A stretch of DNA of 44,000 bases from Strigamia acuminata (GCA_949358305.1 CASHSZ010000093.1:50001-94000), one strand, 5' to 3'; shown: positions 1 through 10,189, numbered from the stretch's first letter. The notes: a model not told the origin generated them from the sequence alone. Program-made: numbers and translations.

Positions 1-338
1 ATTCTTTCACTCACCGGCGCCGTCGACCGCGACTTCGGACCGCGCAGCATCATCATCGCCGCCTCGAACACCCCAAGTCGTCCGGTCTGCGACCCGGCCG
101 TTGTTGTCGCCGTCGCCTGCGACTCGAGCGACGCCTGGCTATTCAGGGGCAGCGTGGTGTCCTGCGACTCTTCGTCCTCGTCTTCGCCCGGGGACCGAGA
201 AAGCTGCGTCACCCGCGAGAAAACGAAATAAACGGGATCGATAAAATAAAATAATTACGCGATAATTCTTTTACTCACCGTCTCGGGTCCCGCGGGCCGT
301 GGTCGGGGGTCGACCGTCGACGACGACGAGCCCGGCAC
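1..338 (-). pseudogene. Duplicated fragment of the 8-exon host gene (exons 6 and 5)
   Basis: This stretch matches 8875-9212 with a constant offset of 8874 and no difference that I can see. Read on the minus strand it carries the counterpart of exon 6 (15-203) with its GTGAGT donor and GCAG acceptor, and exon 5 (279 onward). Exon 5 is cut by the copia-1 LTR at 338/339, three bases before its acceptor. The copy continues left beyond the window. It is either a second gene copy, a segmental duplication created with the copia insertion, or an assembly duplicate of the same locus. Confidence 0.85.
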
Positions 339-891
339 TGTTAGACTTTGGAACCACTTTTGAGTTATTTAAATCGTTTTTCGATGTGAAATGACTTTGA
401 AATGTTTATTTTATTATCCATCGGTTATCTTTTCTTATTCGGGGTAATTTAGTATTGTTTCTTATGTTTTTCCTTAGTTTCTATGTAAAGGGAATGCATG
501 ATGCCTTTTAGATGTGTCTTATCCATCTGGCATCATGCATCCTCTATTCTGTGTGTATTTCTACTTATTGTTTCTATTTTCGGCCACCAGATGTCTCTGG
601 CACATTACAAATGGCCGCTCACACGGGTAGTGTGTTTCCTTGTGTTTGTCCAGTGATTCTGGACCCATTATGTAAGTTTTCTCTTAATAAATGTTATATT
701 TTTGGTTAACTATTGTATTTAGTTCGGCACTACACGTTTCTATAAGTGTAGTGCACGCGAATTTGATCGTAAGTCCGCTCAAACTCGCGTACGCGCATCA
801 CGCGCATTTGTCCGCACTTAGAAGTGCGTTTGACTCAGTTTTACGCTTCCTATCGCCTATTTCGGCGATATTTTTGCGCCACACAGCTACA
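339..891 (+). repeat. Left LTR of copia-1, 553 bp
   Basis: It begins TGTTAGACTTT and ends GCTACA, so it has the usual TG...CA ends. The limits come from the repeat of its start at 6264 and from the primer-binding site at 894. AATAAA at about 686-691 may serve as poly(A) signal within the LTR. Confidence 0.9.
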
Positions 892-1775
892 AGTGGTAGC
901 AGAGGCCTGGAAAGCCACCAGTGCCTCGTTTTTCCATTAATTTTCCGTGAATTTCGCGATTTTTCGCGATTTTTGCGGAAATTTTTGTTTTTTTCAGATT
1001 TTCGACGATTTCCGGCAGTCAACAACGTCTTTCTGACGTTCACAACCCCGGAGTGCGGTCGTAATCGTCGATTTTTGAATTTTTTCAACCTTTTTTCGTG
1101 TTTTTCGAGTTAAAAACACTGTTTTTTTGTGTTTTTCGAGTTAAAAACACTGCTTTTTGTGCATTTATTGTGCAAGATAGCGACAATTGACCTAGGAAAG
1201 GTCTTGTTCTTTTTTTTCCCTCTAATTTTTCGTGAATTTCGCGATTTTTCGCGATTTTTGCGGAAATTTCATTTATTTTCAGATTTTTTCGCCGATTTTC
1301 ATCATTTGTCACGTTCCGACAACGTCTGAGCGACGTTTTCATCCAGAAACGGGCATAACCCGCTGTCTGCACCCCGGAGTGCGACAGTATCGGCGATTTT
1401 CGAGAAGTTTTTCCCGGTTTTCGAAATCGGTCGGCGATCTTTTGAAGAATTCCGCATTTTTTATGCGCGGTGTGCACAGGGACGTCTGTGCATACAGATT
1501 CACCAACTTCTCCTTCTTTTTATTTCAGATTTCGAATTTATTTGTTAATTTTAAGTTTTTGGAGTGGGTCCCGATTAGTATCGGCACAGCCCTTCGGACA
1601 TTCCGTCCAAGCTGTGCTTGTATTCTTAGACAAGGCTGAGCCCTGCGCCACCTAACATTCCCGCGGCCCCAGGTGGTCATAAAGGACGTTAGGGGGACAC
1701 TTGTCTAAGGTTCTTAGCCAATTTTAGCATTGGCTCCCCGTCGAGGTTATTCCGCTTCTAACAACGTTTAGTGAA
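892..1775 (+). other. Copia-1 untranslated leader with internal repeats and a hairpin
   Basis: These 880 bases separate the primer site from gag-pol. Two related modules (about 935-1080 and 1215-1390) share a GCGATTTTTCGCGATTTTT core, a TTTTCAGATTTT motif resembling a 3' splice site, and a CCCCGGAGTGCG box. At 1625-1634 and 1700-1709 lies a perfect 10-bp inverted repeat (CTTAGACAAG / CTTGTCTAAG) enclosing smaller complementary segments. Packaging, dimerisation or translation control is a reasonable guess for the hairpin, but this is inference. Confidence 0.6.
894..905 (+). promoter_or_regulatory. Primer-binding site of copia-1
   Basis: TGGTAGCAGAGG is complementary to the CCA-tailed 3' end of an animal-type initiator methionine tRNA, the usual primer for copia elements. 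It starts two bases after the LTR's terminal CA. Confidence 0.85.
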
Positions 1776-4700
1776 GTGCTTCGAGTGAAAAGTGCTCCGA
1801 TTACGTCTTTAGTGCCTCGAGTGTTTATGCGTGCTCATTATCGCCATTATCTCCGATTTTCCTCCGGAAAAATGCAGACAGCAAGAGCCAACTTGAATTG
1901 GAATCGGTACACGAAGGAAACATCGGCTTTTGCTATGGACAATCGTGGATGCAATCAATCCCGACCTCCTCGTCCGATTTCGCAGGTTCGCTGTTTTAAT
2001 TGCGGCTTTTTCGGCCACTACGCGAATAAGTGCCCCCGCCCTCGCAAACAGGGCAAGGAACCGCAACCGGTCGCGTCTCAACAAGGCCGACCCCGCAGTA
2101 AGAGCAAACGACGGCAGAATAACAGTTCGCAGCAATCCGGTGGTCAAAACCGTGATGTTTCTCGTCCCCGAAGGGACGCCGCTTACCTGTTGTCGGCTCC
2201 ACCGGTGATCGAAGCTCCGGTTGTACATTTTCTCCAGTCCCACGAATGGATTGTCGATTGTGGGGCCACCGACCACGTTTCGCACGTCAAAGCGTGGTTT
2301 ACGAACTTTGTTTCCGTTGTCCCGTTCAACATCGAGTTAGGCCAGGGCAGTTCGAGGGTCACAGGCAAAGGTGACGTTCCGGTCAAGTCGCTCATCGATG
2401 GCTGCGAATGCACCGTATTGCTCCGCGACGTATTATTCGCACCTGACTTCGGCGCCAATCTTATCTCGGTTTCTCGGATTGATAAATGCGGACATCACAT
2501 CCACATTCACAACTCGGAATTGCATACGTATGAAACGGACATCAAACTAAGTGTTCTTCGGGCGAAACAGAAGTCTGGACTTTATTTCGTGGATGGGCTC
2601 ATCTCGCCATTCGCCGCTCCGACTAATGTTTCGAGTTCGTCTGTTTCATCATCACTTCCGACTCCGATACCGACCACTCTAGTGACGAAGGAAGAGGACT
2701 TTCCCGCATTGCCCAAGTCTTCCAACAAGACTAAGAAGAAGTCGGCTGACAATATGACCGATTTCCGCTTGCCCGTCTCCTCCAACACCTTGCTTGTCCC
2801 TTCACTTTTCCCTACCAGTCCTGCTCCTATTCCCGGATCCCAACCTCAACAGATCCGGATGTATTCCAATGCCCTCGCATCTCCTCCTCCCGTTGCCAAG
2901 TCAAACGCAGCATTACCTCCCAAACCAGTTAATCCTTCGGTTGCCAACGTCGCAGACGCCACGGGATTGTGGCACGGCAGGCTGGGTCACCTGCATACGA
3001 AGGCCATGCGGACTTTAGCGGCTAACTCCCAGGTTTATGGGCTTGATCCAGCTGCTGTTCGCCAGGAACTTTCCTGCAACACGTGCCGTGTTGCCAAGTC
3101 CACGCGTGCTCCACATAAGCCAATTTCCGCGCCTTCAACCACGAAACCGCTTGAATTGCTTCACATGGACGTCTGGGGCCCGTCGAGACTGCCTTCCATC
3201 GGCGGTGCTAATTTTGCCTTCACCATTATCGATGACGCCACCAGGTACGCCTGGCTTTTCCCGATCGCCCGTAAATCCGATGTTTTTGCTACGTTTAAAG
3301 ACTTTGTTTCCCGCGTTGAACGTATTGCTGATTGCCGGATTAAAACAATTCGCACCGACCGTGGAGGAGAATTTATTTCGAGGGATTTTGACCGTTTTCT
3401 TGCCGACAAGGGTATTGTTGCTCAACGGACCAATCCCGCATCGCCACAGATGAACGGTGTCGCCGAACGCCTGAACCGGACAATGGGCGACTATCTCCGC
3501 TCCATCAACTCCGAAACCGGATTTTCGCACACGCTTTGGGCTGAACTTGCCGTGACGTTCACATATATCAAAAACCGCAGTCCGCATTCGAAGCTCAACG
3601 ACGAAATCCCATACATTTTGTGGCGCCAGCGTGCTCTTTCCGTCAGACATTTTCGTAAGATTGGTTCCAAGTGCTGGGTACACTTCACCGCACCTGGACG
3701 CAACAAACTGGATCCTCGAGCGTGGGAAGGATTTCTCGTTGGCTACGCTTCGGGAACTCGAGGGTATCGAGTGTGGAATCCGGCTACGAACACCGTCACC
3801 GAATCTGTTCACGTCCAAATCGATGAACGGCAGAACTTTAAGCGCTCGCCCTTTTATGTTCCAGATCCGGATGACAATGCTCCACCCATGGAGGAGCCTG
3901 CTCGTGGCCACACCCCGTCACGTGTCACTTTTCGTGATAACTTTCCAACTCAGCCTTGGCCTCGTCGACGTCACGATTCGGATAACGACTCTTCTGCTGA
4001 CAGCAGTGACGAGGATGGTATTGCCAGTCGTGCTCCCTCCGTCGCTTCGAGTGCTCCGTCTTTCGCTTCATTCGCACCATCTCTTCCTACAGCTGATGGT
4101 CTCATCGCCGCTGCTGACGGCTTAGCTGCTACGACTGATGGCTCTGTTACCGACGCTGATGGCTCTGTTACCGTCGCTGATGGCTCCGATAATGTTACGA
4201 CCATTGCAGGACATGGACAATTTACTCCGACCGTACGTTCCACCCGCTTGCCTCATCTACGGCGTTCGATGTCCTACCCATCTCTCCCGGGTCTTGACGA
4301 CACCGCAGCGATGTCTGAACAGGGTTCAGATTTTGACGAAGACCTTCTCGACGAAGCGGCTGCCTTGCCTGTCCGACTTCCGGGTACGCCTAATTTGGCG
4401 CCTTTACGCGCTCTTCATTGCCCTTGGAGTTTTGTTGGCGGCGTTTCGCCCTTCAGCGGATGGAGGAGAGAAGAGCATCTCCGGAAAGATCAGGTTCCGG
4501 GGAGGATTAAAGTCGACGTTTATTATTATCCGGAGCACGGTGTCCGCTTGCGGTCGCACACAGATATCGCCGCTTATTGTTTCGCACACCGGATACCGTA
4601 TGATGAGTCCGTTTTCTTCTTCGGCAATTTAGAACACCACATGCCATATGCTCCGCCATCGCCTCCTCGTGTCCACATGTGTTTTCGGGAACCGGCCACA

Positions 4701-6215
4701 TACGCCGAAGCTGTGAAATTGCCCGAAGCACCGAAATGGACCGAAGCAATCGACGAGGAACTTTCGACTTTCAAGCAACGAGACGTTTATAAGGAGGTTC
4801 CGAGACCCCCTGACAAGACTGTGCTCGGTTGCAAATGGATTTTTAAGTTCAAAAGTGACATTACCGGAAAGATTACCCGATATCGTGCTCGACTGGTCGC
4901 CCAAGGATTTCGGCAGACAATGGGCGTTGACTACGATGAAGTTTTTAGTCCCGTAGTCAATTTTGTCCTAATCCGTTTCTTCTTTTGTCTGCTGGTTATT
5001 CTCCTCGGATGGAGGGACACGCACCTCGACGTGAAATGTGCCTACCTCTACGGCGACCTTGACCACGAGATTTATATGCGGATTCCCGCTGGTGCCACAT
5101 GTTCCTCGCCCGACAACGTATGGTTGTTGACCAAGTCGCTTTACGGTCTTCACCAGTCGGGGCGCATGTGGTACCAGAAACTTAATGAAACATTGACAGA
5201 ACTCGGATTTCAAAAGTTTCCAGCATGTAATTGTGTGTACGCCTACGGACATTCGGCCATTATGCTGGTATACGTCGACGATATTGTTTTATTTTATGCT
5301 TCGGAAAACATCAGGGATCGAATACTCAAGCTGATCACGAGTAAATTCGACATTGTCGACCTGGGGCCAATCACCAAACTGCTGGGAGTCGAGTTCGAGC
5401 GTCGTGACGGGAAAGTCTTTATGACTCAACGCAATTACATTGACAAACTCCTCAAAAAGTTTAATGTTTCATCTGACGCGCTCATCAAGGTGCCAGTCAC
5501 ACCTGGGACCACGTTAGTCAAGGGACCGCTCACCGACCTTCCGGATTTTCCGTATCGATCACTCGTCGGATCTTTATTGTTCCTGGCTTCACGTACTCGC
5601 CCCGACATTTTGTACTCGGTGATCGCATTATCGCAGTACAACAACTGCTACACCGAGAGCCATATCAAGTGTTTGCTGCAGGTCCTTCGTTACGTCGCGA
5701 ACACGAGCGAGTACGCCATCGAACTTTCGAAATGCGATTCGAGTCAACTGTGGGGTTGCACAGACGCCTCTTGGGCCTCCGACATCGCTACATCGAGATC
5801 ATTCGGCGGATACATTGTTTACATCGGAAGTGTGCCCATTGGCTGGAGCTGCAAGAAGCAGACCAGCGTCGCTTGCTCCACAATGGAAGCCGAATTTGTG
5901 GCACTTGTCGAAATCGTCAAGGAACTCTATTGGCTCGACAGTATTTATCAAGTGTTTCCACCTTTACGTCGGTTATCGAAACCGATCATATTTTCCGATG
6001 CCCTCGCCTCGATTCAGTTCACGAACAACGACATCGAGAACTCGAAAACGAAACATATTCGAGTGAAGTTTCACTGGCTTCGTGAGTGGCACATTGCCGG
6101 ATGTTTCGAACTCCGCAAAATTCCGGGTGAGATAAATGTATCCGACATTTTCACCAAGTGGCTCAGTTCAGAGCGTCTTCGAAATTTATTATCTCGGATT
6201 TTCGTCTCGAAGTAA
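1776..6215 (+). CDS. Copia-1 Gag-Pol polyprotein lacking the capsid domain
   Basis: The open frame is 1479 codons. The likely true start is Met33 (1872), because MQTARAN resembles the N-terminus of the copia-2 protein (MQKAANS). Domains in order: CCHC zinc knuckle (about 73-86), aspartic protease with DCGA (about 161-164), integrase HHCC (about 398-440) and catalytic core with a D/D/E pattern (about 466, 528, 565), reverse transcriptase with YVDD (about 1166), and RNase H with DASWASD and TMEAE (about 1328 and 1370). Copia-2 has about 230 residues before its zinc knuckle; here only about 40 follow Met33. The UBN2-type capsid region is therefore missing, while pol shows no stop or frameshift. 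The element probably needs Gag from a relative to move. Confidence 0.93.
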   Translation: MLRVKSAPITSLVPRVFMRAHYRHYLRFSSGKMQTARANLNWNRYTKETSAFAMDNRGCNQSRPPRPISQVRCFNCGFFGHYANKCPRPRKQGKEPQPVASQQGRPRSKSKRRQNNSSQQSGGQNRDVSRPRRDAAYLLSAPPVIEAPVVHFLQSHEWIVDCGATDHVSHVKAWFTNFVSVVPFNIELGQGSSRVTGKGDVPVKSLIDGCECTVLLRDVLFAPDFGANLISVSRIDKCGHHIHIHNSELHTYETDIKLSVLRAKQKSGLYFVDGLISPFAAPTNVSSSSVSSSLPTPIPTTLVTKEEDFPALPKSSNKTKKKSADNMTDFRLPVSSNTLLVPSLFPTSPAPIPGSQPQQIRMYSNALASPPPVAKSNAALPPKPVNPSVANVADATGLWHGRLGHLHTKAMRTLAANSQVYGLDPAAVRQELSCNTCRVAKSTRAPHKPISAPSTTKPLELLHMDVWGPSRLPSIGGANFAFTIIDDATRYAWLFPIARKSDVFATFKDFVSRVERIADCRIKTIRTDRGGEFISRDFDRFLADKGIVAQRTNPASPQMNGVAERLNRTMGDYLRSINSETGFSHTLWAELAVTFTYIKNRSPHSKLNDEIPYILWRQRALSVRHFRKIGSKCWVHFTAPGRNKLDPRAWEGFLVGYASGTRGYRVWNPATNTVTESVHVQIDERQNFKRSPFYVPDPDDNAPPMEEPARGHTPSRVTFRDNFPTQPWPRRRHDSDNDSSADSSDEDGIASRAPSVASSAPSFASFAPSLPTADGLIAAADGLAATTDGSVTDADGSVTVADGSDNVTTIAGHGQFTPTVRSTRLPHLRRSMSYPSLPGLDDTAAMSEQGSDFDEDLLDEAAALPVRLPGTPNLAPLRALHCPWSFVGGVSPFSGWRREEHLRKDQVPGRIKVDVYYYPEHGVRLRSHTDIAAYCFAHRIPYDESVFFFGNLEHHMPYAPPSPPRVHMCFREPATYAEAVKLPEAPKWTEAIDEELSTFKQRDVYKEVPRPPDKTVLGCKWIFKFKSDITGKITRYRARLVAQGFRQTMGVDYDEVFSPVVNFVLIRFFFCLLVILLGWRDTHLDVKCAYLYGDLDHEIYMRIPAGATCSSPDNVWLLTKSLYGLHQSGRMWYQKLNETLTELGFQKFPACNCVYAYGHSAIMLVYVDDIVLFYASENIRDRILKLITSKFDIVDLGPITKLLGVEFERRDGKVFMTQRNYIDKLLKKFNVSSDALIKVPVTPGTTLVKGPLTDLPDFPYRSLVGSLLFLASRTRPDILYSVIALSQYNNCYTESHIKCLLQVLRYVANTSEYAIELSKCDSSQLWGCTDASWASDIATSRSFGGYIVYIGSVPIGWSCKKQTSVACSTMEAEFVALVEIVKELYWLDSIYQVFPPLRRLSKPIIFSDALASIQFTNNDIENSKTKHIRVKFHWLREWHIAGCFELRKIPGEINVSDIFTKWLSSERLRNLLSRIFVSK

Positions 6216-6251
6216 CTTTTTTTCGATTGTTTAGCACCGACATTTTACATC

Positions 6252-6260
6252 GAAGGAGGG
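6252..6260 (+). promoter_or_regulatory. Polypurine tract of copia-1
   Basis: GAAGGAGGG lies three bases before the right LTR and is the expected plus-strand DNA primer site. Confidence 0.7.
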
Positions 6261-6263
6261 AAT

Positions 6264-6816
6264 TGTTAGACTTTGGAACCACTTTTGAGTTATTTAAATC
6301 GTTTTTCGATGTGAAATGACTTTGAAATGTTTATTTTATTATCCATCGGTTATCTTTTCTTATTCGGGGTAATTTAGTATTGTTTCTTATGTTTTTCCTT
6401 AGTTTCTATGTAAAGGGAATGCATGATGCCTTTTAGATGTGTCTTATCCATCTGGCATCATGCATCCTCTATTCTGTGTGTATTTCTACTTATTGTTTCT
6501 ATTTTCGGCCACCAGATGTCTCTGGCACATTACAAATGGCCGCTCACACGGGTAGTGTGTTTCCTTGTGTTTGTCCAGTGATTCTGGACCCATTATGTAA
6601 GTTTTCTCTTAATAAATGTTATATTTTTGGTTAACTATTGTATTTAGTTCGGCACTACACGTTTCTATAAGTGTAGTGCACGCGAATTTGATCGTAAGTC
6701 CGCTCAAACTCGCGTACGCGCATCACGCGCATTTGTCCGCACTTAGAAGTGCGTTTGACTCAGTTTTACGCTTCCTATCGCCTATTTCGGCGATATTTTT
6801 GCGCCACACAGCTACA
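6264..6816 (+). repeat. Right LTR of copia-1, shared with a second truncated copy
   Basis: It matches the left LTR at a constant offset of 5925. It is followed at 6819-6830 by another primer-binding site and leader, so this one LTR is both the 3' LTR of the full element and the 5' LTR of the next copy. That is the arrangement produced by LTR-LTR recombination into a tandem. Confidence 0.9.
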
Positions 6817-8234
6817 AGTGGTAGCAGAGGCCTGGAAAGCCACCAGTGCCTCGTTTTTCCATTAATTTTCCGTGAATTTCGCGATTTTTCGCGATTTTTG
6901 CGGAAATTTTTGTTTTTTTCAGATTTTCGACGATTTCCGGCAGTCAACAACGTCTTTCTGACGTTCACAACCCCGGAGTGCGGTCGTAATCGTCGATTTT
7001 TGAATTTTTTCAACCTTTTTTCGTGTTTTTCGAGTTAAAAACACTGTTTTTTTGTGTTTTTCGAGTTAAAAACACTGCTTTTTGTGCATTTATTGTGCAA
7101 GATAGCGACAATTGACCTAGGAAAGGTCTTGTTCTTTTTTTTCCCTCTAATTTTTCGTGAATTTCGCGATTTTTCGCGATTTTTGCGGAAATTTCATTTA
7201 TTTTCAGATTTTTTCGCCGATTTTCATCATTTGTCACGTTCCGACAACGTCTGAGCGACGTTTTCATCCAGAAACGGGCATAACCCGCTGTCTGCACCCC
7301 GGAGTGCGACAGTATCGGCGATTTTCGAGAAGTTTTTCCCGGTTTTCGAAATCGGTCGGCGATCTTTTGAAGAATTCCGCATTTTTTATGCGCGGTGTGC
7401 ACAGGGACGTCTGTGCATACAGATTCACCAACTTCTCCTTCTTTTTATTTCAGATTTCGAATTTATTTGTTAATTTTAAGTTTTTGGAGTGGGTCCCGAT
7501 TAGTATCGGCACAGCCCTTCGGACATTCCGTCCAAGCTGTGCTTGTATTCTTAGACAAGGCTGAGCCCTGCGCCACCTAACATTCCCGCGGCCCCAGGTG
7601 GTCATAAAGGACGTTAGGGGGACACTTGTCTAAGGTTCTTAGCCAATTTTAGCATTGGCTCCCCGTCGAGGTTATTCCGCTTCTAACAACGTTTAGTGAA
7701 GTGCTTCGAGTGAAAAGTGCTCCGATTACGTCTTTAGTGCCTCGAGTGTTTATGCGTGCTCATTATCGCCATTATCTCCGATTTTCCTCCGGAAAAATGC
7801 AGACAGCAAGAGCCAACTTGAATTGGAATCGGTACACGAAGGAAACATCGGCTTTTGCTATGGACAATCGTGGATGCAATCAATCCCGACCTCCTCGTCC
7901 GATTTCGCAGGTTCGCTGTTTTAATTGCGGCTTTTTCGGCCACTACGCGAATAAGTGCCCCCGCCCTCGCAAACAGGGCAAGGAACCGCAACCGGTCGCG
8001 TCTCAACAAGGCCGACCCCGCAGTAAGAGCAAACGACGGCAGAATAACAGTTCGCAGCAATCCGGTGGTCAAAACCGTGATGTTTCTCGTCCCCGAAGGG
8101 ACGCCGCTTACCTGTTGTCGGCTCCACCGGTGATCGAAGCTCCGGTTGTACATTTTCTCCAGTCCCACGAATGGATTGTCGATTGTGGGGCCACCGACCA
8201 CGTTTCGCACGTCAAAGCGTGGTTTACGAACTTT
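6817..8234 (+). mobile_element. Truncated second copia-1 body
   Basis: This is a copy of 892-2309, again without visible differences, containing primer site, leader and the start of the gag-pol frame. Identity stops after 8234. The expected G at 8235 is replaced and the sequence becomes a TTCTTCTTCT stretch belonging to host exon 8. No LTR follows. It is either a real rearrangement or a chimeric join in the assembly. Confidence 0.9.
7701..8234 (+). pseudogene. Truncated copia-1 gag-pol fragment
   Basis: It encodes the same first 178 residues as 1776-2309, including the zinc knuckle and the DCGA protease motif, then runs into antisense of host exon 8. The 312-codon open frame ending at 8639 is therefore a fusion without meaning beyond residue 178. 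Confidence 0.9.
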
Positions 8235-10189
8235 TTCTTCTTCTCCGCCATCACCCTCTTTTCCTCCTCTTCTTCCTCCTTCTTCTTCTCTTCCGCCCTC
8301 GCCTTCTTTTCCTCCTCTTTTCTCTTCTTCTTCTCCCTTTTCTCCTTCTTCTTCTTCTTCTTCTCCTCCTTCTCCTCCTCCTCTTTCTTCTTCTTCTCCG
8401 CCATCGCCCTCTCTTCCTCCTCTTCTTCCTCTTTCTTCTTCTTCTCCGCCATCGCCCTCTTTTCCTTCTCTTTCGCTAACCACCCACGCATCCAATCACT
8501 CCTCTCGTCGGCTTCACTCTCGCTCAGCTCCTCGTCGGCCTCGTCATCGCTCTGCCCGTCGTCGGTGTCACTACTGTCATCCTCACTCTGCTCCCCCTCG
8601 GTCTCTTTCGCGTCTCTCTTTTTCCTACAAAAGAGGTGAAATTGTGAGACATTGCGCGCGACCCGCAAAGAACGCGTCAAACTTACACCGGCGACGCGCC
8701 CGTGGACTCCGCGGACCGCCGCTCGCTCATCGCCCGACCCGCGGGCCGCGACAAACCCGGTGCCAACGCATTCGATGGTTGCTGCTGTTGTCGTGGCGAA
8801 TCTGGCTGGATCTGGAAAGGAGCGAAACGAGCGGCGGACTAAGAAAATAAAATAAAACGAGCGTGGGAATGACGATTCTTTCACTCACCGGCGCCGTCGA
8901 CCGCGACTTCGGACCGCGCAGCATCATCATCGCCGCCTCGAACACCCCAAGTCGTCCGGTCTGCGACCCGGCCGTTGTTGTCGCCGTCGCCTGCGACTCG
9001 AGCGACGCCTGGCTATTCAGGGGCAGCGTGGTGTCCTGCGACTCTTCGTCCTCGTCTTCGCCCGGGGACCGAGAAAGCTGCGTCACCCGCGAGAAAACGA
9101 AATAAACGGGATCGATAAAATAAAATAATTACGCGATAATTCTTTTACTCACCGTCTCGGGTCCCGCGGGCCGTGGTCGGGGGTCGACCGTCGACGACGA
9201 CGAGCCCGGCACGACCTGGAAGAAAACAAACGAACAGACAAATATAAGTAAACGAGCGAATTAAAGAAAAAGGCGGGCGAAAGAAAAGAAAAGAAGGAGT
9301 AACTTATGAAACGAGGCGAAACGAAACAGATCCGAGTTGGTCGGATGCGCTCTAACGCTCGTTCTCGGGCGCTACTTTGACGGCGGACGGGCAAGCGTCG
9401 AGGCCTCGGCTCGATTTTTACCGGACTCGAACTTTTTTGTTCGTGCACGTTTCGACCCAAACAAACCAACAACAATTTCACTCACCGTCGATGGGGATGG
9501 CGGCGGTAGTGGCGAATACGTCGGCGATTGCAGTAGCGGCGACGGTAGTGACGATGACAGCGACGACCGACTCGCGGACCGTCGCGTGGGCAGCGTGACC
9601 TGGAAAGAGGCGGACGAGTTAATAAGATGAAATAATAGTGGGACAAAAATATTTTTTTTTTTTTTTTTTTTTTTCTAAACCCACCACCCTGTCGGGTCCT
9701 GTCGGACTCGGCACGGGCGCGTTGCCGTCGTCCGGGAAGCGAGGCTGCAACCCTTCGTCGATGGACACGACCTGGAAACGAACGAACAAATAAAAAGAAA
9801 AAGATAAATAAAAATAAAAGGAAAAATAGAAATAAAAATAAAAATAAGTGGAAAAGTAAGATATAAAGTAACGCGTGAAACAAAACGAAACAAATCGAGG
9901 CGATTCTTTCACTCGGCGCTACCTTTGGTTCCTCGGTGGTCGACTCGGACGCCGCCGACGTCGTCCGCTGCAGCCGCGGCATGTCGGGAACCACCGCCTC
10001 GTCGTCGATCGTGGCCTGTAAATAAGCGATCGAATTAATTAAATGAATGGATGAATAGATGGTTTACGGAACGACTCTTTCACTTACGGGTTTCGCCGCT
10101 ACAGCCACGGCATCCGTTTCTTCGACCTCGACCTCCGTTCCGATGTTGAGCTCGGTCTCATCGACTATTTTTTCTTCTTCTTTTTCCAT
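8235..10189 (-). CDS. Eight-exon gene, acidic Ser/Pro-rich and Lys/Glu coiled-coil protein, 3' end lost
   Basis: Exons on the minus strand are 10189-10088, 10015-9923, 9771-9688, 9599-9486, 9215-9153, 9077-8889, 8811-8687 and 8624-8235. Every boundary has GT (mostly GTGAGT or GTAAGT) and AG, and the joined frame stays open. All introns are phase 0 except the last, phase 2. The product begins MEKEEEKIVDE. It continues with Ser/Pro/Thr-rich disordered segments, a hydrophobic patch FEAAMMMLRG in exon 6, a QQQQ run in exon 7, and an acidic then Lys/Glu-rich region in exon 8 with repeated AMAEKKKKEEEE, a probable single-helix or coiled coil. The ATG directly follows the acceptor CACCAG. Exon 8 is broken at 8234/8235 by copia-1. 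I recognise no family. Confidence 0.75.

Larger units (their letters stand above)
339..6816 (+). mobile_element. Ty1/copia retrotransposon, copy 1 (capsid-deleted, pol intact)
   Basis: The element has two LTRs (339-891 and 6264-6816), a tRNA primer-binding site two bases after the left LTR, one long gag-pol frame, and a purine tract before the right LTR. Enzyme order is protease, integrase, reverse transcriptase, RNase H, which defines Ty1/copia (Pseudoviridae-like) elements. The LTRs appear identical, so insertion was recent. It lies in exon 5 of a host gene copy. No target duplication can be checked, because the right LTR continues into a second copia body instead of host DNA. Confidence 0.95.

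Noticed and set aside
3135-3911. Minus-strand 258-codon frame across copia-1 integrase
   Set aside because: It is the shadow of a strongly conserved plus-strand domain.
7701-8639. A 312-codon plus-strand frame with a Phe/Ser-rich C-terminal half
   Set aside because: After 8234 it is antisense to the host K/E exon, so the hydrophobic tail is only the complement of GAA/GAG repeats.
8108-8884. A 258-codon minus-strand frame joining K/E repeats to a Cys-containing tail
   Set aside because: It crosses the copia junction, ends in antisense copia sequence, and starts in an intron.
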